A stretch of DNA of 44,317 nt from an uncultured Treponema sp. (GCA_946615905.1 CAMOIE010000001.1:1-44317), one strand, 5' to 3'; shown: positions 33,018 through 42,069, counted from the stretch's first letter. Translations and numbers: made by a program. Notes: generated by a model not told the origin, from the letters alone.

Positions 33018-34274
33018 ATGATGACTTTCAGCACGGAAAAAAAATCAACAAAAGAACGCATTTTAGACGCGGCATTCTCATTTTTCGGGGATGCGAGCCG
33101 CTATGCGATTTTTACCTTGAATGAAGTCGCTGAAAAAGTCGGAATCAGCAAGACCGCAATCTACCGGCATTTTAAGAACAAAGAAGACCTTTTTTTGGAA
33201 ATGGAAAATTTCTTTATGGACCGTCTTGTTGAGTATTTGTCAAAATTTAAGCCGGACGGCGAAAACATTGTTCCGTTTGCAGAAGTGATACAGTTTTTTA
33301 CGGAAAATCCGGACTATGTGAACTGGCTCATGACAAACTATTCATTCCGCCGCGACTTTGAGCGTGAGTTGGCACAAAATCTTGCAGACCGGGGAGTTTC
33401 GTCTTTTTCAGGCTACGACATCGATGAGGATGGAAGTGTGATTGTCAAAAAGCCGGAGGAATTCATCCGTTCGGAGTATTGCGGAACTTCGATATTTTTG
33501 TTCATAAAACTCCGCCGCCACTTGATTGACCTTGGCGAAAAAGTGACTTCTGCAGATGACTTTGCAAAAAAAATGGTCTCCTTTCTCTTGTTCGGTTTGG
33601 AAAAGTCTGTAAAGAAAACTGATCTTCTTTATCCGTCAAAAATCAGGGAAGAGCGTTTTGCCGAACTCGATAAAATTTCAGACATAAATGAGGAAGTCCT
33701 GCTGACAGAGGACAAGATTTTTAAAGCCCTCGCCAGGGTGATTGAAAAGCATTCGATTTACGGTGTGACGGTTGAAAAAATAGCTTCGGAGCTGAACATG
33801 GCAAAGAGCAGCCTCTACGAATATTTTGACAACAAGAACGAAATGATTCGCAATGTGATTGAGCGGCAGTTTTCAGTTCTGGAAATGCTGATCAGCGAAA
33901 ATATCACCGAGGCAAGGAATTTCACCGAATACATGTACATTTCGATGCGCACGGAATTCTGTTTTTTCAAGATTAGGCCGTCAATCATTCCTGTCTGCAC
34001 ATGGCTGATGGTTAACAACGGAATGAGCGACCCCTTTAAGACGAAAGAAGACAAATCCACGAATGCCTGGATTGAACGCTTGCCACGCCCCTTGAAAGCC
34101 CCTGATTTTGGTTTTGACTTGGATCCATCTTATTTTATGTCATGGGCTTCAATCCTACCGGTAATTCTTTTTACTGATTGTTACGGCAAAATCCCAGCGG
34201 AAGATTTTGAAAAGTCTTTCTATCAGATATTCAAGATGGTCCAGTACGGAACCTGCGACCACGAGCAAATATAA
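33018..34274 (+). CDS. TetR-family regulator with two TetR DNA-binding domains
   Basis: A 418-residue protein about twice the usual TetR size. HTH 1 at about residues 10-58 (TLNEVAEKVGISKTAIYRHFKNKEDLF) is followed by a helical segment; HTH 2 at about 231-278 (TVEKIASELNMAKSSLYEYFDNKNEM) by a second helical C-terminal region. Both HTHs look intact. This is a fused duplicate of the TetR plan, not a frame error, since the frame is open throughout. It starts 11 bases after the second of two palindromic operators, with AAGGAAAT as ribosome site, so it is very likely autoregulated. It lies directly before the tolC-MFP-RND genes, which it probably represses. Confidence 0.9.
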   Translation: MMTFSTEKKSTKERILDAAFSFFGDASRYAIFTLNEVAEKVGISKTAIYRHFKNKEDLFLEMENFFMDRLVEYLSKFKPDGENIVPFAEVIQFFTENPDYVNWLMTNYSFRRDFERELAQNLADRGVSSFSGYDIDEDGSVIVKKPEEFIRSEYCGTSIFLFIKLRRHLIDLGEKVTSADDFAKKMVSFLLFGLEKSVKKTDLLYPSKIREERFAELDKISDINEEVLLTEDKIFKALARVIEKHSIYGVTVEKIASELNMAKSSLYEYFDNKNEMIRNVIERQFSVLEMLISENITEARNFTEYMYISMRTEFCFFKIRPSIIPVCTWLMVNNGMSDPFKTKEDKSTNAWIERLPRPLKAPDFGFDLDPSYFMSWASILPVILFTDCYGKIPAEDFEKSFYQIFKMVQYGTCDHEQI

Positions 34275-34301
34275 AAAAGTAAATTGCGTAAGGAGATAAA
34301 C

Positions 34302-35771
34302 ATGAATAGAAGATTTATGGCAGCTAAAAAGCTTTTTTCGATTTTAACTGTCGTATTTTTTATTTCTGCCGGACTTTTCGCTCAAGAAGAGTCTGAAAAC
34401 TCGACAGGAAAAAAAGTCACTCTTACGGTTGAGCAAACTGTTGAATATGCGCTCAAAAACAGCCGGTCGCTCAAGTCAAATGACATCGACTTGGGAATAA
34501 AAGAGCGTGCGTCAAAATACGGCTGGAACGTCCTCTTGCCGACAGTTCAGGCAAGCGCAACTATGAGCCGGTCTACTAAAACTGACTCAACCTGGGACTC
34601 GATGGTCAGCGGGGTAGGTCAGGGGGCTTCGTTTGCAGCAGGAACCTTTATCCCCCAGTCAGCGTGGGAAACTCTTGCAGAAAAGGTTGACTTAAAAAAC
34701 AACGAGAGCCTTCACTGGGCTGCCGTGGGAACAATCGGAGTTTCTTGGAATTTTTCTTTGGCCTACATCCAGCAAATAAGGGCTTCAAAAGCTGAATACG
34801 AGGCAGGAAAAATCACTTGGGACCAAAGTAATAAAGAGACAATTATGAACATCAAAAAGCTTTTCTACGGACTCCTTCTTCAGCAGGAAAGCCTCAATGT
34901 TCAGAAAATTTCATTGGAAAATTCTCGTCAAAGAGCAGTTCAGGCCGAGACCAACTATAAAAACGGGGCAATCCCGGAACTCAGTCTTTTGAATACCCAG
35001 GTAGCTTACCAGAACATGGTGCCGGAAGTTGAGACTGCGGAACAGACATTGAATCAGCAGCTCGACACATTCGCTTTCCTTTTGGGCATGCCGGTTGGAA
35101 CAGAAATCGAACTTAGCGGAAGCATTGAGCCGACTTACATTTCGGTTACAAGTGACGAGCTTTTGAGAAAATACTCAAACGAAAGTTTGGACATAAAATC
35201 AATGCAGGCCAACATCGATGTTATGAAGATGAATCTTTCCGCATTGAATCTCTCAAGCTATACTCCGGCGCTTTCTCTCAGCTACAATTATCAGCCGAGT
35301 CTTGCTCCCTATGCCCTTGATTTTGACAAGTGGTCGAAAAGCGACAACTGGAAGGACGGCGGAGCTTTGAGCTTGACTCTGGCTTGGAATCTCACGAACA
35401 TGCTGCCCTTTTCTTCAAATCGTCAGAAAGCACAGGACTTGAAAGACAATATAGCAAAACTTGAACTTTCTATGGAAACTTTGAAGGAAAATCAGAAAGT
35501 CCAGGTGCGCAAGGCCGTAGACATTTTGAATCAGGCGCATGAGCAGATCGTTGCGATGGAAAGAAATATCGCCCTTGCCCAACGTTCTTACGATATGAGT
35601 GCCCGCTCCTACAGAAACGGTATGACTGAGTTGCTTGACTTGCGCGATGCGGAAACCCAGCTCAATAAGGCAAAACTTGGTCAACTGAATCAAAAATACA
35701 ACTACATTTCGGCATTGATGGATTTGGAATACACACTCAATGTGAATTTGATTGAGCAAAACAATAAATAA
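34302..35771 (+). CDS. TolC-family outer membrane efflux protein
   Basis: A 489-residue TolC-like protein. The start at 34302 follows AGGAGATAAAC and gives a signal peptide (FSILTVVFFISAGLFA, cleavage about residue 27). Two repeated TolC-type helical segments follow, with TVEQTVEYALKNSRSLKSNDIDLG in the first half, NYKNGAIPELSLLNTQVAYQ in the middle and SYRNGMTELLDLRDAETQLNKAK near the end. It forms the outer membrane duct of the tripartite pump encoded by the next two genes, and is 27 bases after the TetR stop. Confidence 0.93.
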   Translation: MNRRFMAAKKLFSILTVVFFISAGLFAQEESENSTGKKVTLTVEQTVEYALKNSRSLKSNDIDLGIKERASKYGWNVLLPTVQASATMSRSTKTDSTWDSMVSGVGQGASFAAGTFIPQSAWETLAEKVDLKNNESLHWAAVGTIGVSWNFSLAYIQQIRASKAEYEAGKITWDQSNKETIMNIKKLFYGLLLQQESLNVQKISLENSRQRAVQAETNYKNGAIPELSLLNTQVAYQNMVPEVETAEQTLNQQLDTFAFLLGMPVGTEIELSGSIEPTYISVTSDELLRKYSNESLDIKSMQANIDVMKMNLSALNLSSYTPALSLSYNYQPSLAPYALDFDKWSKSDNWKDGGALSLTLAWNLTNMLPFSSNRQKAQDLKDNIAKLELSMETLKENQKVQVRKAVDILNQAHEQIVAMERNIALAQRSYDMSARSYRNGMTELLDLRDAETQLNKAKLGQLNQKYNYISALMDLEYTLNVNLIEQNNK

Positions 35772-35787
35772 AAGGGGGAATAGGAAT

Positions 35788-36711
35788 ATGAAAATTAGAA
35801 GTTTTTTTGCATTGGCAGGGTTACTTGCCCTTTCTCTTGCAGTAATCAGCTGCAAAGAAAAAAAGTCAAACGCTAAGACTGAGGAAAAGGAAATCGAGAC
35901 GATTTTTGCGGTAAATACTTACAAGTTGAAGGCCGGAAACCTCGATGAATATTTGGAATTCGGAGGCGATGTCGCTTCTGTGTCTTCCGTAGCTGTTCTT
36001 CCCGATATGGCAGGAAAAATTTCCCGCAAGTTGGTGACAATCGGCGAAATGGTTCGCAAGGATCAGATTATCGCCTATGTTGACGCTTCCAGACCAGGAA
36101 TGAACTATGCGGCCAGCCCTGTAAAAGCCCCGATTTCAGGTCGCGTTGTTGCCTTTACACCGACAATCGGAACCATGGTCAGCCAGTCTTCACCAGTTGC
36201 CCAAATTGCGGACACTGACGAACTTGAGATTCAAGTCAATGTTGCAGAGCGCTTTATCAGCCGCATCGAAAAAGGCCAGACAGCTGTCGTAACTTTTGAC
36301 GCATATCCGGGAGTTGAATTCAAGGCCGATGTTTTTGAAATTAGCCCGGTTCTGGACACTACAAGCCGCACGATGAGCATAAAGCTCCGCGTAAATCCCC
36401 CGGACGACAGAATCCGCGTAGGAATGTATGCCCGCGTCCGTTTGGTAACAGATTCAGTAAAAAACGCCCTTGTAGTTCCGACTACATCTATCGTCAGCCG
36501 TGACGGCAAGCCCTATATTTTCGTTGTAGCCAGTCAGAAAGACGGTGACACACCTGCAAAAGTCAAAATGCAGGAGATAGAACTTGGAATTTCCGTTGAC
36601 GCAAAGACTGAAGTTTCAAAAGGACTTGCGGCAGGAGATGAAATCGTAATCAAAGGCCAGAACATTTTGAATGACGGAGCCAATGTAAACGTTATTTCTG
36701 TAACAGAGTAG
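35788..36711 (+). CDS. RND efflux periplasmic adaptor lipoprotein (HlyD/MFP family)
   Basis: A 308-residue adaptor. The start at 35788 is chosen for its lipoprotein signal ending VISC (Cys22); the earlier ATG at 35752 overlaps tolC. A biotinyl-lipoyl-like segment (AVLPDMAGKISRKLVTIGEMVRK; PVKAPISGRVVAFTPTIGTMVSQS) is followed by a beta-barrel (DELEIQVNVAERFISRIEKGQTAVV) and a membrane-proximal domain (RVRLVTDSVKNALVVPTTSIVSRDG). It links the RND pump to TolC. The short hairpin is typical of compact MFPs. Confidence 0.93.
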   Translation: MKIRSFFALAGLLALSLAVISCKEKKSNAKTEEKEIETIFAVNTYKLKAGNLDEYLEFGGDVASVSSVAVLPDMAGKISRKLVTIGEMVRKDQIIAYVDASRPGMNYAASPVKAPISGRVVAFTPTIGTMVSQSSPVAQIADTDELEIQVNVAERFISRIEKGQTAVVTFDAYPGVEFKADVFEISPVLDTTSRTMSIKLRVNPPDDRIRVGMYARVRLVTDSVKNALVVPTTSIVSRDGKPYIFVVASQKDGDTPAKVKMQEIELGISVDAKTEVSKGLAAGDEIVIKGQNILNDGANVNVISVTE

Positions 36712-36731
36712 TTTTATATTTTGGAGAAGAT

Positions 36732-39700
36732 ATGACATTTTCTGAAAAATGTGTAAATAAACCGGTAACAACGCTTCTTGTCTTTATCGTGACGGTCGCG
36801 TTGGGAATTTACTGTACTTTCAGTCTGCCGGTTGATATGTACCCGAACATCGACATTCCATACATGATTGTCTACACGAATTATAAGAATGCAGGCCCGG
36901 AGGAAATCGAGCAGTCGGTAACAAGAACCCTGGAGTCTTCACTCTCCGGCTTGAATGGTTTGAAAAAGATGCAGTCAAAGTCTTCCTCTGGAACTTCAAT
37001 GGTGATTCTTGAATTCCAGTACGGAACGAATTTGGACGCAGCCACGGGCGACATCCGAGACAAAATCGATATGGTTCGCTCCTACCTGCCAGACGATGCG
37101 GACTCCCCGATTATCATAAAAATGGATCCTGCCATGATGCCTATTATGGTAATGGCTCTTTCCGGCAACCGCACACCGGAGGAACTCCGCGACTATGCAG
37201 AAGACATCGTTCAGCCTCGTTTTGAGCAGCTGGACGGAATCGCCTCCGCCTCAATCATGGGTGGCCGCGAAAAGTCAATCAACGTGGACATTCCCCGCGA
37301 CAGACTTGAAGCCTACGGACTCTCAATTTCTTCCGTTGCACAGATGATTGGTGCGCAGAACGTCCAGTCTTCCGGCGGAACGATTACAGCCGGAGAATTG
37401 AATTACACAATTAAGACTTCCGGCAAATACCAGTCAATCGATGACCTTAAAAACACTGTAATCTCATACAAGGTCGCAGGCGTAAAGGCTGACGGCACAA
37501 GTGATGTCCGCACAGTACGTCTCCGCGATGTCGCTGATGTTTATGCTGGCTATAAGGACGAGGATTCTCTGGCCTATGTTGACGGCAAACCTTGTGTAAT
37601 AGTCATGCTGCAAAAGCAGTCAGGAAAAAACTCAGTTCAGGCCGCCCACAACGCAATCAAGGCAGTTCCGAGTATTTTGGAGAACTTGCCTTCCGATGTG
37701 CAGCTCTTTGAAGTTTACAATACTACGGACATCATCGAGCAGACAATCAACGAGGTTGTCTCTTCCGTTGTTCAGGGTGCCTTGCTGGCTATCGCAGTTC
37801 TTTTGATTTTCTTGCGGTCAATAAAGTCAACTCTTATCGTCGGTCTTGCAATTCCGATTTCAGTCTTCATCACAATGTTCTTGATGTACTTTACGGGAAT
37901 CACAATCAACATGATTTCCATGGTCGGTTTGCTGTTGGGTATAGGTATGTTGGTCGACAACTCGATTGTCGTTCTGGAAAATATTTACTCCTACATCCAG
38001 CGTGACGCAAAACCGAAAGTTGCTGCCGTTTTGGGAAGCCAGGAAATGGTCTCCTCAATCACGTCGTCAACTCTGACTTCGGTCTGTATCTTCCTTCCGA
38101 TGCTGATGTTCAAGAGCAAAATTGGCATGATGGGGCAGCTTTTCAACGATGTCGCAATGACAATCATCTTCTCATTGATGTCATCTTTGATTGTCGCCAT
38201 CGCCCTAGTTCCTGTCATGACTTCAAAATGGCTGAGAATCAGCAAAATTACAGAGACCGGCCACGGAGTATTTTCTGATACGATGAACAGGCTTTTCAAC
38301 AAATTCTTTTTGAATTTGGAGAACGTCTATGCAAAAGGCGTAAAATTCGTCCTTCACCACAGAAAAATTTTCATAGCCGGACTTTTTGGAGTCCTCATTC
38401 TTTCCTTCGTCTCAATCAAGTGGATTGGCTTTATTTTCATGCCTGAGTCGGCAGAAAATATGGTTCAAATCAAAATCGAAATGGCAAAGGGAACAACTCT
38501 TGAGGTTACTGGTGATACATGTCAGGCTGTCGCCCAGACAATCGGCCCTGAGCTAAAAGGCGTAAAATTCACTGCGATTATGACAGGCGGTTCTGGTATG
38601 ATGTCCGCAAATTCTGGAACAAACATCGGAAACGTTGTTTTCGCACTTTATCCTGAAGATGAGCGCGAACCTGGCTGGGACTCTGCACCATCCGCAAAAG
38701 AGAAAATCCGCAAATATTTTGACGCATTCCCTGGAGCAGACCTTTCATTCGCTTCAAACATGAACTCTGCCTCTTCTTCAAGCGGAATGTCAATCGACAT
38801 CAAGTCAGACGACTTGAACCTTGTCCGTGCGACAGCAAAAGAAATCGAGGCTCTCTTGAAGGAAAAGGGAAAGGACCTCGTTACAGAAGTCACCTCTGAT
38901 CAGGAGGACGGACTTCCTCAGGCAGAAATCATCGTTGACCGCAACCGCATGTATGAGCTGGGCTTGAACATCTACAACGTAGGTGCTGAAATCAACGGCG
39001 CAATCAACGGAACTACGGCCTCTCGCTATACAGAAAATGGAGACGACATCGATGTTGTAGTCCGCCTGAGTGAAAAGGATACTTCAAAGCTGGCCGACTT
39101 GGATGAAATCTCTGTCGTAAATTCTTCTGGTCTGCGTATTCCGCTCTCTTCTTTCGCCCACTACAAGGAGACAACTGCGCCTGTCACGATTATGCGTGAA
39201 AACCAGACCCGTATCATCCACGTAACTGGAAAACCGGTCAAAGGTATGTCCCTCGACAAAGTTCAGACAGGAGTTATCAAGCTGATTGACGACAACATTC
39301 CGAAAGACGAGGCCATTACAATTTCCCTTTCCGGTGACTTTGAGGACATGAAGGAAGCGGCAACCAACCTTGGACTGGTCATTCTCATGGCAGCCATTTT
39401 GGTATTCATCGTCATGGCATCACAGTTTGAGTCTTTGCTTGACCCATTTATCGTCTTGTTCACGATTCCGCTGTCATTCATCGGTGTCATTATGATTTAT
39501 GCGCTTTCTGGCAACCAGCTTTCCGTAATCACGATTATCGGTGTCCTGGTTTTGGTCGGTACAATCGTAAACAATGGTATCGTTTTGGTTGACTACACGA
39601 ACCTGCTGCGAAAACGTGGAATGCAGCTTGAGGAAGCCTGTATAGAAGCCGCCCGCAACCGTCTGCGTCCGATTTTGATGTCAACGCTCACAACGGTTAT

Positions 39701-39938
39701 CTCTCTTGCTCCTATGGCTTTCTTCCCTGGTGAAGGTTCTGCCTCAATGCAGCCGATTTCACTGACGGTTTTCGGAGGAATGTCTTTCGGCTCAATGATG
39801 ACCCTCTTCATCATGCCATCGGTCTACTTTATCTTCAATAACCGCCGCCTCAAAAAAGCCGCAAAAAAGGAAGCCAAGCGTCTTGCAAAGGAAAAGGAAA
39901 TTGAAGACAGAATCAAAAGGGAGGAAGCTGAAAAATGA
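36732..39938 (+). CDS. RND efflux transporter permease (HAE1/AcrB-like)
   Basis: A 1068-residue inner-membrane proton/drug antiporter with 12 spans and two large periplasmic loops. Family motifs: N-terminal NKPVTTLLVFIVTVALGIYC, DMYPNIDIPYMIVYT, VGLLLGIGMLVDNSIVVLENIY in span 4 (the Asp of the proton relay), GNQLSVITIIGVLVLVGTIVNNGIVLVDY in span 10, and a Lys/Glu-rich tail. It starts with a GGAGA site 20 bases after the adaptor gene, and the stop overlaps the next small gene by ATGA. The substrate cannot be told from sequence. Confidence 0.95.
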   Translation: MTFSEKCVNKPVTTLLVFIVTVALGIYCTFSLPVDMYPNIDIPYMIVYTNYKNAGPEEIEQSVTRTLESSLSGLNGLKKMQSKSSSGTSMVILEFQYGTNLDAATGDIRDKIDMVRSYLPDDADSPIIIKMDPAMMPIMVMALSGNRTPEELRDYAEDIVQPRFEQLDGIASASIMGGREKSINVDIPRDRLEAYGLSISSVAQMIGAQNVQSSGGTITAGELNYTIKTSGKYQSIDDLKNTVISYKVAGVKADGTSDVRTVRLRDVADVYAGYKDEDSLAYVDGKPCVIVMLQKQSGKNSVQAAHNAIKAVPSILENLPSDVQLFEVYNTTDIIEQTINEVVSSVVQGALLAIAVLLIFLRSIKSTLIVGLAIPISVFITMFLMYFTGITINMISMVGLLLGIGMLVDNSIVVLENIYSYIQRDAKPKVAAVLGSQEMVSSITSSTLTSVCIFLPMLMFKSKIGMMGQLFNDVAMTIIFSLMSSLIVAIALVPVMTSKWLRISKITETGHGVFSDTMNRLFNKFFLNLENVYAKGVKFVLHHRKIFIAGLFGVLILSFVSIKWIGFIFMPESAENMVQIKIEMAKGTTLEVTGDTCQAVAQTIGPELKGVKFTAIMTGGSGMMSANSGTNIGNVVFALYPEDEREPGWDSAPSAKEKIRKYFDAFPGADLSFASNMNSASSSSGMSIDIKSDDLNLVRATAKEIEALLKEKGKDLVTEVTSDQEDGLPQAEIIVDRNRMYELGLNIYNVGAEINGAINGTTASRYTENGDDIDVVVRLSEKDTSKLADLDEISVVNSSGLRIPLSSFAHYKETTAPVTIMRENQTRIIHVTGKPVKGMSLDKVQTGVIKLIDDNIPKDEAITISLSGDFEDMKEAATNLGLVILMAAILVFIVMASQFESLLDPFIVLFTIPLSFIGVIMIYALSGNQLSVITIIGVLVLVGTIVNNGIVLVDYTNLLRKRGMQLEEACIEAARNRLRPILMSTLTTVISLAPMAFFPGEGSASMQPISLTVFGGMSFGSMMTLFIMPSVYFIFNNRRLKKAAKKEAKRLAKEKEIEDRIKREEAEK

Positions 39939-40228
39939 AAGTGACCCGTGTTGAAATAATATTTTCCCAGGCCTTGGAAGAGGACTTCATGCAGGAGTTC
40001 GCAGACCACAAGGTTGGAAAGCGCTATACAAAATTGAATAACGTCATGGGAGCAGGGTGGTCAAACCCCCGCTTGGGAGATTCAGTCTGGCCCCAGCTCA
40101 ACATGATGTTCATAATCTACTGCGATAATGAGGAGGCTGACACAATCAAGCTGATTGTAAAAAAACTCCGCGAAAAATACATCGGGGAGGGAATCGCCTG
40201 CTTTATCTCAGAGTCAGACGAAGTGTAA
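39935..40228 (+). CDS. PG0541-like transporter-associated protein, P-II-like fold suspected
   Basis: A 97-residue soluble protein resembling the PG0541 family of RND-operon accessory proteins. The predicted order strand (KVTRVEIIFSQA), helix (LEEDFMQEFADH), strand, NPRLGDSVWPQLNMMFIIYC, helix (ADTIKLIVKKLREKY), strand (GIACFISES) is the beta-alpha-beta-beta-alpha-beta pattern of P-II/CutA-like ferredoxin folds (inference). It overlaps the RND stop by four bases, so it is translation-coupled to the pump. It may regulate or sense pump state. Function is unproven. Confidence 0.8.
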   Translation: MKVTRVEIIFSQALEEDFMQEFADHKVGKRYTKLNNVMGAGWSNPRLGDSVWPQLNMMFIIYCDNEEADTIKLIVKKLREKYIGEGIACFISESDEV

Positions 40229-40322
40229 AAACTCAGGGGGAGAACGCAACCTTTTTCAAAAGGCTTTCTTTCTCCCCCTGCGGGAGTTCCCGCACCCCCT
40301 TTATCTTCCAAAAGTAAATAAA
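40229..40322. repeat. Palindromic intergenic segment after the RND operon
   Basis: CAGGGGGAGA pairs with TCTCCCCCTG around a 26-base interior, and GCGGG/CCCGC forms a second hairpin (GCGGGAGTTCCCGC). Similar modules recur elsewhere in treponemal genomes as I recall. No gene. Confidence 0.45.
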
Positions 40323-40323
40323 A

Positions 40324-40372
40324 AAATCCCCGGTTCTACGGAAAATCTTTCGTAAAATCGGGGATTTTTTGC
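40324..40372. terminator. Bidirectional terminator between RND operon and hydrogenase
   Basis: AAAAAATCCCCGG...CGTAGAAC-type stem: AATCCCCG and CGGGGATT with an inner TTTTACG/CGTAGAA pairing, flanked by T-runs on both strands, serving two convergent units. Confidence 0.88.
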
Positions 40373-40393
40373 TTAAGAAAAGTTATCGAAAAA

Positions 40394-41917
40394 TTACTGC
40401 TTTTCGCCTGCGATTACGGCATCCATGTCACATTTGACCGGAATTCCGTTTTCTGCTGGTTTGGAGCCAGCGTTGGCGTACATGGTCAAAAGTCCGTTGC
40501 CCATCTTCGCGTTTGTCACGATTCCAGGTCCGGCGATACAACCGCCTTCACAGGCCATGACTTCGATGATATTTGGACAATCAGCGGGAGCTTCAACCTC
40601 GCCCTTGAAAATCTTTCCGTAGTTCTGCAAGGTCTTGATTGCGGCTTTGTTCAAACCGTTGATTACGAGCGGCTTGATTTTTGCCTGGTTCTCAGGAGTC
40701 AGGCGGATGCGGACAGACTCTGCTACGCCGCCGGTCTTTGCGAAGTTGCGGCCTGAGACAGTCGTAAGGTATTTGCCTGGCTTTGCCTCGGCTGTCGCCA
40801 CGTTGATTCCCTTTGCCTTGAGCATCGCGTCAACCTCATCAACCGTGAGAACGTAGTCAACAAGGTCATCGTCAAAGCCCTCACGGCGTTTTGCCATGCA
40901 GGGGCCGATGAATACTGTCACACAGTTGGGGTCATCTTTTTTTGCAAGCTCCGCGTTGTAGTGCATGGGGCTTCTAGTTGTAGAAACGGCCGGGAGCAAG
41001 TCGGGGATATGCTTCTGGACAGCGCGTACCCATGCCGGGCAGCAGGATGTTGTCATCAGTTTTGCGCCCTCTTCGTGGCGTTCTACAAATTCAGCGGACT
41101 CGCGGTCGGCTGTGATGTCGGCACCGATTGCGACTTCCCAGACGTGGCTGAATCCGAATGCTTCAAGGGCACCCTCAAGCTGACCGGGTTTTGCGCGGTA
41201 CTGGGCACCGATTGCCGGGGCATACATTGCGACGACTTTCTTTCCTTCGCGGATATGGCGAACAACGTCAACAACCTGGCTTTTGGGCATAATCACGCTG
41301 AATGGGCATTCGCGCATACAGGCTCCGCAGAAAATACACTTGTCGTAGTCGATTTTCTCACGTCCGTCAGCGTCCTTTGAGATTGCTCCGACCGGACATG
41401 CAGTTTCGCATGGAAGCTGTGTTTTTACGATTGCGCCGTAAGGACAGTTCTGTGCGCAGAGACCGCATTTAATACATTTTGACTGGTCGATTTTTGCGCG
41501 GCGATCTACGATTTCAATAGCCTGTTTTGGGCAGTTGACTTTGCAGGGGCGGGCAAGACAGCCCTGACATGCGTCAGTTGGGAAAAAGTGGGGCTGTTGG
41601 CAGGCGTTGCAGGCTGACTGGGCGACTGTCATTACCGGCCAAGTCGGCTTTTCGCGGTCTTCCGCTTCTTTTGCGTAGTCTGAAAGTGACTTTTTTTCGT
41701 CGTAATCTTCAACGGAAAAACCCATGTCGGCAAGGAGACGGCGTTTGATGTCTTCGCGGTCCTGTTCAACTGTGCGGAAAATCGGCTTTCCATCGGGAAC
41801 GATTTCAGCGGGAATAGCTTCAATTCCTTCCGCCAGTTTTCCTTCCAACTCAAGTTTTGTAACGCGGGAGAGCAGTTCGCTCTTAAGTGCGTTAGCATTG
41901 TTTTTAACGTTAAGCAT
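40394..41917 (-). CDS. Monomeric [FeFe]-hydrogenase with N-terminal ferredoxin-like clusters (group B-like)
   Basis: A 507-residue enzyme. Cys-rich ferredoxin segments at about 100-225 include CNAC, CQGCLARPCKVNCP, CIKCGLCAQNCP and CIFCGACMRECP, indicating several [4Fe-4S] clusters. The H-cluster domain carries all three signatures: L1 TSCCPAW (Cys292-293), L2 GPCMAKRRE (Cys340), L3 MACEGGCIAGPG (Cys456, Cys460). The Ala in L1 and Glu in L3 (MACEGGC rather than MACPGGC) suggest a group B enzyme. It makes or oxidises H2 with ferredoxin. It is monocistronic; no maturases (hydEFG) are here. The ribosome site GAGAGGT is the region complementary to the candidate small RNA at 7721-7730. Confidence 0.94.
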   Translation of the reverse strand: MLNVKNNANALKSELLSRVTKLELEGKLAEGIEAIPAEIVPDGKPIFRTVEQDREDIKRRLLADMGFSVEDYDEKKSLSDYAKEAEDREKPTWPVMTVAQSACNACQQPHFFPTDACQGCLARPCKVNCPKQAIEIVDRRAKIDQSKCIKCGLCAQNCPYGAIVKTQLPCETACPVGAISKDADGREKIDYDKCIFCGACMRECPFSVIMPKSQVVDVVRHIREGKKVVAMYAPAIGAQYRAKPGQLEGALEAFGFSHVWEVAIGADITADRESAEFVERHEEGAKLMTTSCCPAWVRAVQKHIPDLLPAVSTTRSPMHYNAELAKKDDPNCVTVFIGPCMAKRREGFDDDLVDYVLTVDEVDAMLKAKGINVATAEAKPGKYLTTVSGRNFAKTGGVAESVRIRLTPENQAKIKPLVINGLNKAAIKTLQNYGKIFKGEVEAPADCPNIIEVMACEGGCIAGPGIVTNAKMGNGLLTMYANAGSKPAENGIPVKCDMDAVIAGEKQ

Positions 41918-41933
41918 AGTACCTCTCTAGCTT

Positions 41934-41986
41934 AAAAAAAGAACATGCGTAATCAGACCTGATTGACTGTTTTTGGCCGATTACGC
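41934..41986 (-). promoter_or_regulatory. Terminator-like hairpin in the hydrogenase leader
   Basis: On the minus strand GCGTAATC (complement of 41979-41986) pairs with GATTACGC (complement of 41947-41954), then ATGTTCTTTTTTT. It lies between the promoter and the start codon, so it could attenuate transcription. The loop is large (24 bases), which lowers confidence. Confidence 0.45.
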
Positions 41987-41997
41987 TTCAAACTAAT

Positions 41998-42026
41998 ATT
42001 ATAATACAAATAGATAAAAATTGGAA
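41998..42026 (-). promoter_or_regulatory. Putative promoter of the hydrogenase gene
   Basis: On the minus strand TTCCAA (42021-42026), 17 bases, perfect TATAAT (41998-42003). The -35 is weak. The leader would be about 75 bases and include the terminator-like hairpin. Confidence 0.5.
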
Positions 42027-42069
42027 ATGAAAGATTTCGTATATCACTATTAAAGATAAACGAAGTTAA

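Noticed and set aside
33018..34274. Two separate TetR genes joined by a sequencing error
   Set aside because: The frame is continuous with no internal start preceded by a ribosome site near residue 225, and codon use does not change across the junction.
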